From NCBI RefSeq assembly GCF_018139145.2, contig NC_059477.1, positions 15,239,522-15,303,521 on the forward strand: 64,000 bases of DNA. Direction: 5' to 3'. Positions 53,901 to 64,000 of the stretch are shown here, piece after piece. Source of the stretch: Gymnogyps californianus. Lineage: Eukaryota; Chordata; Aves; Accipitriformes; Cathartidae. Within the stretch, counting starts at the first letter, position 1. Every line of letters begins with the position of its first letter. The translations under genes were made by a program, and so were the position numbers. The notes beneath the pieces are model-generated. The model saw only the letters and a list, made by a program, of their open reading frames with translations. It made no database searches and was not told where the DNA came from.

Positions 53901-55110
53901 GGAACTATCCTATTTCTATTAATTTCAAAGGGTGCGCTGCAAATAACTAAAATTTTTCCCCTTAGAAGCATTAAATGAATGAAGTCTCTGAATACCAAAT
54001 GTGTGTTGTCTTCTTGCAGTATTTATTACCATTCTATTGGCTGTAGCATTAAAGCATATGTATGCTTCTTTTCAAGGCTTCCAAGGGATAAAAATTAAAA
54101 CAAACCTCCTATAGACCTGCTCTGTCATACTTGGGATAAACATCTTATATGCAAGACCTAAAGCTGTGGTCATGGCAACACTTGGTTTCTGTGTGGAGCC
54201 GCGAGCTTCCAGATCTCAAATGTCTTGATATTTGCTTCAAGGATTAAAAAGCAGGCAGGTCTATAAAGGCCCAGACTTCTACGCAGGAGAAACATCTGGT
54301 GGGTGGAACCCTAAGCAGCTTGCTGACTAAATTCAGCAATTTGGATTTCTTAGTTAATTCAGTTGCCCTAGATCAGTAGGTGTTGCTGCAGCTAACAGGG
54401 TACATAATGGAATTGCAAACATCTGTGGGGAAATGATTCAAGAGGGCCTATGACACAGCCAAGCAAGATACAAAGCCTAACAATGTCATAAAATCTTGAC
54501 ATCTCCAGAAATGATCTGTAAAAAACCAGAGTGATTTGTAAAGTACATATAACAAAAGCTCTGACTCCTAGTCATTTCACAGCAAAGGGGGAAAAATGCT
54601 GAGATTATTAAAGAAGCTCTCTTATGAAAGACTAGAAATAACCCTTAAAATTAAATTTAAATGTGAGTAAGAATGAATGAGTGAGCAAGAAAGATAAAGA
54701 TACTAATAAGGTATGATTTTCAGGTCCACACAGGGACTATAAAAAGCTTATTAACTGCCACTACTGCCGTGTGTTTTAAGTTATTTTATCACTCAGCTTT
54801 ACAGCAGAAGAAATACTCTAGAAGCAGTGCTGTGCTTTGATTAATCACTTTCATACATACCCTTTTACAGAGTATTAAACATTGCCATAAAGATCCTTAG
54901 TGAGTCAGACTTGTGGTGATTACAGGCCAGGCTCATTTTACATTTATGTTAATAGCAGCATTAATGAAATACATCTTTTACATTTTTAGTGGCGCTCTCA
55001 ATACCTAAAAGGTTTGTTATTAAATGTTTACTTATTGGGCAGAAGTATGCCATTGAGTATTACACCAGTGGGACCAAGAGCTTTGCAATAGCTGAAAAAA
55101 CTACAGAAAG

Positions 55111-55133
55111 AACATGTTTTGGTAAAACATGTT
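55111..55133. repeat. Inverted repeat, 10-bp arms, 3-nt loop
   Basis: AACATGTTTT, then the spacer GGT, then AAAACATGTT. The arms are exact reverse complements and each contains the six-base palindrome ACATGT. Confidence 0.9.
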
Positions 55134-58100
55134 TCGACATTTTGAGAATGGAGCACACACAGCAAGGGCTGGGCAACATTGTTCAAATCTTCACCAATAT
55201 CCAGGAAGATGAAAGTACCTCCATGACATGAGTTAAACTTCTGGTAAAAGGGCAGCTCTGCACAAGGGCCTGCGAGCCAGGAGGGGTAAACATCACTTTT
55301 CCTTGCCCCAGTGCCAGCCCCCTGCTCCCAGTGAACGGATCCCATTCCCTCTGTGGAGGATTTAGCCCCAGCAACATCGAGATGCCCTAGTGGACGAGAC
55401 CTATTGCAGCAAAACCTCCTCGTGACGAAGCCTTGCCCAGGAGCAGATTTTGACCCAGCCTCTCTGCTTTGGCAAGGTGAGAGAAAAGCCCTGATAAGAT
55501 GATGAACACGGGAGAGGGCCATTGCAGCCCCTTCTGCTCCCTGCTCCCGGGTGGGCAGTGCCTCCAACTCTGGGGAAAGGGAGAGGAAGGGGTAAAATGG
55601 GAACACCACCACTGGGCTGGGCAGTGCTGTGTACAACACCAATACTGTTTGGTAAGTTGGAAAAAGATTTGGAAAAGTAAAGAAAAAAACCCACTTTTAA
55701 CTAGATTTGGTGAAGTTTGCTTGTGGGAAAGAGTTACAGGGCTAGCCTGGTGCCTCCCTGCTCTCCCACCTGCTGGGGCTCACTCCCAGGGCAGCAGCAA
55801 GCGAGAGGCAGGCAGCAAGAGCAGCAGCTTTCCGTAGTGAACAACAGGGCAGCTTAGGCAATCAAAAATAGCTCCCATGAAAAGGGAAAAATGACCTAAC
55901 CTCTGATTTATTATATCAATGGAGGCACACGAAAATTTGGTAAAATGTCCTGTGCTACAATTATTATTTGTATTTCACAAATGTAGCTAAACTTCATGAA
56001 TGTGAGTATCCTTGTATTTAGCCATCTTCAAATCATTTTGGGAGATAATCCACATTATTCTAATGCTGCAATCGGAGTTAAACTGGTTATGGTCAGCAGG
56101 AAAAGAGAAGGTTATGAAGAAAATGCAAATATAAAGAAATCCACGTTATTAACACCAATATATGTTGCTCTTGTTATGTCAACATTAAGTGAACAAGTGC
56201 CTTTTTTGTATTATTTTTTTTTTAATTTACTGTATCAGGCTGCTGGAGCTAGACTAAAATGACTGAGCTTCCAGATCCAGTCTAACGGGAGTAAAACTTA
56301 TCTTTTTAACAACTCTGATTAAACACAACCTCCCCCCACCCGTTTATTTCTTTGATGCCCAAATTAGCATCTTTTCTGCAGCATGCTGAATTAATTAGTA
56401 CAGTGACAAAGAATTAGTCCAGATAAGATCAAAGCTGAAACCATATTTATCTGGAATTTGAAATTAAGAGCAGAGAGTATTAACCCTCAGCACTTCAAGG
56501 AGCTTTCCACATGGCATACTTAGTAAGCCTTCCAGGAGTTCATTCAAAATAAACCAACAGTTCAATTTTTTTCACCACTGAAGTTTTGCTAAAAGGAAAA
56601 TAAATTTGCCATGAAGCCGGCTACAATGGGGAACTGCCTTTAATGCATACCCCGTACATGCTACTCATTATGTAACTTGTAGGCATCAGTAGAACAAAGC
56701 AAACAAAGCTGAGAAAAGACAGTTAATCACATTTGTATTAATGCTTGGATCATCACATTGTTCACAGACTTAAAGACTAATGAAAGAATTCCCAGCACCA
56801 AATCTGAGAAGCTGCTTGCTGTAACACCTCACAGGTAAATAATCTATAATCTTCAATGGAGAGGGTCACACGCAGAAACAAAATGTCAAACAGAAGCCCT
56901 AATTTACACAGTGAAGTTTACTCTGAGAATACCAACCATGTGGACAGCAATAAAAGAAAATCTTAATTGCTGGTATCATTGTCTTGGATATTATCTGTGT
57001 TTCAGTATCAGATAAAACACCAGAGGCTGTTTGCCATGTGAAATGCAAGAGGTTGCTCTTCTGCCTAGAAATTGCAGAACAAAGCAATCGAAATAATCAC
57101 CCCAACATCTTTTCACCCATCATCTTCCCTAAGCCTTTGAGCCCCATATCCTTATTTTTTAAATGTAGAACTTGCTCTTAATTTAGATAGAAGTGAGTTA
57201 CTGTAACTCATTCTGGTAATTGGGCATTAGGAAATCCTTACCAGTGGGGCAGTTCTGTCCATCTGTACCATATATCAAATCTTACTTCCGCAGCGTATGA
57301 AATGACCAAAGACAAAAACAAAGTAATGTGATGGTACCCCAAGACTTGGGCCACCTGAGTTACAAGTGGTTGCTGCAAGACCACAAAGTCCATCTACTAA
57401 ACCAATGCAATGGAATAACTCTCACCGGCTACTATGTAAATATAGACAACAGAAGGCAGCTATGAAGAGTCATCCTTCATGCTTCAAGGAACTTATTTTT
57501 AGAAAACATGCTGAGGTAGTCTGAGTGTTGGAGATAGCGTTTATGAAGAGGGGTCACCACTATTATTATCTGACCAGGAAAATTGTGATGCTGAATGGCA
57601 GCTATGCATCTGTTTCCATGAAATGATGCTTCAGTCATCTGACGACCATGTTGCTGGTCTTTTTGGTCACCAGTACAAGAATTGTGCATCCCACATCACA
57701 TACATCAAGAAAGAAAAAACTGCAGTAATAGAGCACAGCTGTGATTTACAGCTTGATTGGAAGAAGGAAAAAATTGATTTATAGTCTGTCCATTGCAACA
57801 AGCCCTGCCAGCTTGTCCACCAGACTGTGGAATTACCCTCCACCCAAGTAAGGAATTATTCCCATATATTCTTATTTTTCCCTACTTTCATACAGCATCA
57901 GCCATTTTCCCCTCTTGGTTCCACCCTACAGGCAAGTAATTTCTTCTGAAGTGAATACGAATTCTGTCCCAGACAGTGCACAAAAACATAGCTATGCCTA
58001 CTCTGTATGGAGTCTGCAAATGCCAACCTGCCAACCCCAGGGGAGCAAGATAATCACACCCATGTCTTGGGCATGGTAACTCCATACTCAAAGCAAAGGA

Positions 58101-59254
58101 AAAGGATCAGAGCACTAAGACTTTAACTCTGCTTTCTTAATTCCCATTTCATAGTCACCCATTTTCTCATCTCTCCACAAAAAGAAGAGAGAAGCAGGCA
58201 GTTAGGCTAGCTACTAATTTTTCCAGGAAATTGTTATTCTCTGTCATGCAGGAAAAAGATAAATGCAGTTTCTGACTGAACCTATCTCTTTAAGGTTCAG
58301 TCAGTAAGACAAAATAGGAGACAGAGACTCCCTGTGCAGTCTGTGGATGTTGCCAGCTGCCCCTCCAGAACTACTTGCTGACCTTGTGGTTTTCTCAGAT
58401 GTGCGTTTGGAAATTCTGCAGTCATGTGAGAGCCAGTATGCCTCGGTGTCCCACCAGCACTTCCAGCCCTCTGCAGGTAACTGAGAACCACTTGAAGGTG
58501 GGACAGGGAAAAGACCAACTGAAGGGAGCTAAAAACTAGCTCTTTGGGTGCCAAACTTGACAAGAACAGGCTGCTGAGTTTTTTTCTTTTCTGTTTCACG
58601 CTTTCTCCTCATCTGTTGTGTGTTTCTTCCCCTATTACTAGCCACATGACCCCAGAATTCACTAAAGTATCAACTACATAGGTATGTATAGTATACGTAT
58701 GTATTATGCATGTTTATAAGGGGAAGGACTTCTCATTCTTCTCATCTCGTAACTCTCATGGTATTTGGTGCATTTCAGCTACTGAGGCACTACATTAGAA
58801 TCTCCACTCACACCACAAAACTTTTTGCTCAGCCCTCTTGGCTATGGAAAAACAAGGTGCAACTGTGACATTATCAGAACAAAACTCATGACGCAAATTA
58901 AACACACGACATTTGCAAAACAAAACTGAAAACCTGTTACATTTGCACTCAGAGCCATGATACTTCGCAGTGTCAGACTAACAAGTCTCACCACTGCAGT
59001 ACTCACCTTCTCAACCAAACCCTGTGCCTTCCTCCCCTTACATGCCCACAGTGGGGATCTGTTGGGGCTTATCTGACTTTCATGAAGTGAAACCACTCAT
59101 CGCAGGTTCCAACAAGATCTCCAGAAAAAACAGGACCCTTGAAAAATAGCAGGAATACAGAGAACTCCCCTATGTTTCGATTGAGGCATGAACACCCCAG
59201 CCTTTATGAAAGCTCCATTCTCTATGGGAATGTAGTGACTCTCTAATGATCAAT

Positions 59255-59345
59255 TAATATTGAGCATATATCATCATATCCATTCTACAAATGAAGAAAC
59301 TGAGGCACGAAGGGTAAAGATGACTTGCCCAGTTTAAAAGGTCCT
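59255..59345 (+). mobile_element. MIR SINE fragment
   Basis: ATCCATTCTACAAATGAAGA, then AACTGAGGCACGAAGGGTAA and AGATGACTTGCCCAG, closely follow the MIR core (ATCCCCATTTTACAGATGAG, then GAAACTGAGGCACAGAGAGG and TTAAGTAACTTGCCCAAGG). Similarity fades on both sides. Confidence 0.8.
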
Positions 59346-62300
59346 ATTCTCTTTCTCTACTGATCACCTCAGAGCTATGATTACACTATCACTGCGTATC
59401 TACCTGCCTCGTTTTCCAACCAGTTTGCTATGATGCTTTTTCCCCTTGACTATTTCCCCCCCGTCTCCTTTAAGTTCTCTCCTCATTCATTTCCTCTTCT
59501 CTCCTAACACACTCACTCTCCTCTTCCTTGCTCCACACTCCTTTCATATACTCTACTGCTGCACTGCTACAGAAATACCAGTTCCTGGAGATTTCTGCTG
59601 GAGACTGCACAAAAGGAACGCATCTTGGGAACCAGCACTCTTGCCCCCGAGACACTGCGCAGCAATATGCAGTAGAGACATGCAGAGACCTCTACAGTAG
59701 CTGAGCTACCAAAAACAGTCTCCACTCTTTCTCAGCGGGATGCATTAGCCTGTATTTGAGCTCTGCACTGCTCAGAGTGCTTGAGAAACTCTGAACTAAG
59801 AGATAGTACACACTGAAGAGACTCTTTCGAAGGGAGACTTACAAGAGGGAGAGAGATGGTTCTTGAATAGGAAAGGGAGGTTGTAAAGGCAAAGACAAAA
59901 CCTCAGATGACTTGTTTTTAGGTTCCACAAGGAACTTCTAAGGTTAAAGCATCACAAATTCCACTTCTGCACCTCCACTATAGCTGACATTTTTACAAAG
60001 CAGTAACATTCAAAACAATGCCAAAATAAGAGTGGAGTTATATATACTGTATTCTGAAAGATGTGTTTCGGCATAATAAATAATAAATGGTTTTGCATTT
60101 TTAAACTGTCAAAATCAGTCCTTCTGATAAATAATACCTTCCCTCCCTGGCCCTGGCTATTGTACATTACTAATTAGACATAGTAGTTTGTGGTTAACAT
60201 CCTTCCCTACAGATTTATTATTAGCTTGTATATTCTTTTCAGTAGAATTGTGCTAATGGTAAGGTCTGCTGGAGGCCAATTGCATGAAGCCACTGGGAGG
60301 AGAAATCCGTTTGCCTGTCAAAACAGTGGCTATCAATTAGAACTGTAAATGTGATCCCTTTAAGTGTCTTGGATGGTAGCAGAGATTTCCAGTGATGGAT
60401 TAGGGGGCTGAATCACCTTCATTTTATACTAAAGGAAGCTTTCATACAAACAGCTGTCCACATGAAACAAATTCACCACTATTTCTGAGCAAGTCCAGAA
60501 GAACCAGTCTGACCTGCCAAAATTCCCTCTGCTATTTTCCCAGAAATTCCAGCTTTACAGCATTTTGTGGCATACTGACAAAAACTGATACTAGATGTGG
60601 TTTTCTTAGGAAAACTTGGCTTAGGATAGCTATAGCAACAGGAGAAAAAACCAATGAAGCTGCTGAAAGACATGATGCATCAAAAAAGAACCAGTAAGAC
60701 AACGCAATTCCACCGTTCACTGATTTGGGATACAGCCGTGGCATACAGATAGCAATTTCCCCTTTGATACAAGCACCCAGCTCTCATTAGCATCAGTAAG
60801 AGTTGTGTGGACATACTGATGGGAATACGTTCCCCTGTATTTTGCAGGAAATTAACACCCCTCACTTGGGGACTGAAGGAGGCACTGTCTGTCACTCTCA
60901 GGCAGCCTCTCTGCCAGTTAATTAAGCAAAAACCTCTGCCACAAATCTCAAGAGAAAGCTCTTCCCTGTTCTCCTCAGTACAGCAAAACTGACACGAAGC
61001 AAAGCGTCAGGAGCAGGAGCTGGGAAGTGGTGACGTTCAGGGAAGATGAACTTCAGCCTGCCTTTGCCAAGATCTTTTGCCGCTAGGTTTTTGTGGATTT
61101 TGAAAATAGTTATTAGAAATCAAATTGATTAGTTATAGCTGAGTTTAAGCTTTAAAAAACGATTTAAGAAAGTATTTTCAACTCTCATACATTGTGGCTT
61201 TTGGTTACTGGTTATTTTCAGCAGAGGTAATTCTAGATGGCATGTATAAAACAAGTCAGCAAGACTGCTAACCCTCCAGGACTCCACTGCTAATTTCATG
61301 CCAAGAAAGTGACTAACCAATACAGGAAAAAGCGAAGGACTCCACCACACTCACAAAGTGTGGCTCTGGCAGCTGAAGGACAAGGGTTCAGCATGGGGAA
61401 GGTTTCATCCAGTTGCTACACAGCAGACTCTCTTATCAGGCTGGGAGACTAGACTGAACATATTAAAAACCTTTCCTCAGTGCCACTTTATAAATAAAGA
61501 ATAAATATCAGAAGTGACTGAAATTTTTAGTCAATTACATGAACTACACAGTTCTGTCATATCTGCTTTCAATAGTATTGCTCATGAACTACATGCCAGA
61601 AACTTTCTTTATAAGGTTTCAGTGAAGACCTGACAATCACTTCTGTTTCTTGAATCTTAAAAGCAGTAATTCTGGAGCAATCAGATAGAGAAACACATTT
61701 TACTGGATAAGGTCAGAGAAAATTGCTAGAATAGTTCTTAAAACCATGAAGTACTTTTATTTTGCTGGCTATTACAATCACATAGCTTGACGTTGCACAA
61801 ACAACATAAACAGCCCGGATTCCCAAAACTTTTTCCTCCTTGCATATTTCTTGCCTTTCACACGTTGACTCCCTACCACAGATGTTTATACACTATTTTT
61901 AGAGGAATTATTTGTTATTGGTGTTCACAGTGCCAGCCTGCTAATTTTTGTGTGACAAGGTAGGGAAAAATCTCTCTGCTTTCTTGTTCAGATACAGCGA
62001 TACTTTGTTCACCACACAAAGGCTTTGACTCCTTTTCTCACTACCCCCACAGCTCCATGTCCTAAGGTTATTTTCACTCATTCAACTATTTGCAATACTA
62101 AACCACTGGTGCTAATTTTACGTAGTGACCAAAATGAGCACAGATACCCTACAAATTCTGCACGTTATCATCTCAGCATAAAAAATTTAGTCTGAAAAAG
62201 AACTTAATTATAAGGGTGATAAAACAAATGTTAACTTCAAAGCCCATAGCAGCATTGAAGGCTGAAGAACACAGATGAAGTCTGTCACTCATTTCATTAA

Positions 62301-64000
62301 AACTTCTGCCACAGGAGCTGCCAGGAGAAAACAGTATCACTGCATGAATAAAAACTAATGGTGTTGATAAAAAACTACTCCAGGCTGTGTAGTCAGTCAA
62401 TGAACTTAACTCTTTTTTTGTTTCCAAACTGTGCCTGATTCAACCACAATTTCTCTTGAACATATTAGTTATTAGCCATTGTCCATCACATAACTTGCAG
62501 GGAAAAACTCTGGCTTACAGGTTACCCAGGAATTGAACACAATCATTATTCATTACAATGAACATTCTGCTTATTCGCCATTAACTGCAACTGATCCCAT
62601 GTATTGTTTTTATTTCTTAACTTGATATCTCATTGTTTAAAATCTACCTTCACAAGCAGAGTGGAGGAGAAGCCACTCTGCACTTCTTGAAAAACATGTT
62701 TTGGCCATGGGCCCAAAAATTTACTGCATAAACACCCCCCACAACTGTATGAACACAAATTTCACCACACAAGTGCTCACAGTTGATGAACTACATTTAG
62801 CTGAAAATATTTCATCTGTAAAACAAACTAGAGACCTGACTGTGAAACAACTTAAGCATCTGCATTTCCATTTCTTTGGGTGTATTCTTGGGTCTTCTGT
62901 CATGGGAAAGAGTGAAAAGAGTGCCTAATTTATCAACTATATAACACTCATTATTTGATCTCTCGATACCACTACTTCTTTCGATTTATTACATACAACA
63001 TTTAAAACAGATTTTTTTGTCATGATAATTGAGTTGTCTTTGTACTCTCATATTATTGTTGTGCATCTAGACAACTGCACCAAAGATGTACAGAATTTTA
63101 CATGAAGCTGCATTATTGATTTATAGTGCCACGACGCTGTTATTTTGTCATGGTCTTATAACTAAAAAGCCCAGTTGCCTGGCCTCAATTTTGTTTTTCT
63201 TCTCATGTGGGGAAATGAAACCCTTTTACCCCTTTCCCTCCAGTCATACAATTTCCTGCCATCTTCTATCTCACTTGTACATAGCTGTTCACTTGTACCA
63301 CTGTCTCTTTTCCAGCTGCTGCTGAATAGACAAGTATCACTACAAATATAGTCCAGTGATCCTTGGAAAAAAGAAGCAACAGGATATAGGAATGTAAAGC
63401 AGAAATCATAGTAAAATCCAAGGTCCTGAATTTCAATAACTGGAAAGCTGTACACCTGGAAAAAACATTCCCCTAGTCCACTCACAATAGCTTGAATTAA
63501 CAACTACATCTTTTGTGCTGTTAGACATACTTCCTCTAGCAATTAGCTGGCATATTCTCTAAATAAGCAGAGTAGTAAAAGCCAGTTAATGCCCCATTGC
63601 TGCTATTGGAAATCTTTAACAAAAATAGCTAGTATTTAACAGATAGTTGAAATTTGGTTCCAAATAGGGGACTTTCATGTTATGTAGAGGACAGTGAGAA
63701 TTTTGTCTTACATAATGTGGCTAGTACTGTTTGAAATCAAAATGAAAAGGGAAAGGTAAAGAAATGGAGATACCTAAAGGTTTTCATCTTGCTCAAGAAA
63801 TATCCAGAAGGTGGAATGAAGAGTCTGAGAAGCAAAATGCCTGGCAAAGGGAAGAAAGTAAACAATAGATTTAACTGCACCAAGGTGCAAAATATTTGCT
63901 TTTTTTGATTTGAATACAAAAGAACTCAGATGTGGTATTTAGGCTTAAGCAAAAAAAGACAAAGAAAATGTATATACATGTGGGATGAACAAACATCAAA

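Larger units (their letters stand above)
50240..64000 (-). other. PARD3B: PARD3B intron upstream of the 50129-50239 exon (partial)
   Basis: This sequence precedes the AAACAG acceptor at 50240-50241 and continues to the window edge. I looked on the minus strand for the expected preceding exon (Lys/Glu-rich, ending in a motif like KKKGFGAMLR, two bases into an Arg codon, then GT) and did not find it. The stretch holds two MIR-like fragments (50862-50935 and 59255-59345), a short hairpin (55111-55133) and a GC-richer patch with fortuitous open frames (55.2-55.85 kb). A small or divergent exon could have been missed. Confidence 0.7.

Noticed and set aside
55028..55642. Minus-strand open frame of 204 codons
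   Set aside because: The full length depends on a TTG start; the first clear ATG leaves about 164 codons. The patch is GC-rich, the opposite strand is also open, and neither a domain nor a matched splice pair is visible.
1..64000. tRNA, rRNA, CRISPR, operon, phage or endogenous retrovirus signatures
   Set aside because: None was seen: no cloverleaf with A/B boxes, no regularly spaced repeats of CRISPR size, no LTR pair, no gag/pol/env-like frame, and no tightly packed genes.

Overview
The window is vertebrate, and almost certainly bird, nuclear DNA: AT-rich, intron-dominated sequence with few interspersed repeats. Two observations support this. A 5'-truncated CR1 retrotransposon at about 34215-34725 ends in the avian-type (ATTCTATG)n tail, and three short exons with proper splice sites encode a Par-3 family protein. 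There is no bacterial or organellar gene organisation.

The only gene I can support is the 3' half of PARD3B (par-3 family cell polarity regulator beta, also called PAR3L) on the minus strand. Three consecutive coding exons lie at 50129-50239, 32249-32545 and 943-1078. They join in phase (ends of AG|G, AG|T and a complete Trp codon) into one uninterrupted stretch of about 181 residues. This covers the basic RFGKKKEDK motif, a charged coiled-coil, the DPNYARVNHFRE block, the EHLEGLYAKINK block and the DRIQKLRKEY coiled-coil. The introns between them are 17,583 and 31,170 bp. The N-terminal domain and three PDZ domains would lie to the right of position 64000, and the terminal exons to the left of position 1.

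The rest is intron. It holds one good CR1 copy (34215-34725), a reverse-strand CR1 remnant (41370-41490), several old MIR/CORE-SINE-like fragments (about 28973, 36145, 39322, 46105, 50862 and 59255), two degenerate tandem repeats (48461-48660, period about 62 bp; 43926-44050, period 69 bp), short microsatellites and homopolymers, a G-quadruplex motif (14327-14350), and a perfect 26-bp palindrome (29353-29378).

I found no evidence for a new multi-gene system. The least explained signals are the 26-bp palindrome, the GC-rich pocket at 14.1-14.8 kb with a 205-codon ATG ORF, and a minus-strand ORF at 26.75-27.04 kb with a strongly hydrophobic segment. All three are weak leads. Comparisons with the human proteins and repeat consensus sequences are from memory, not from a search.
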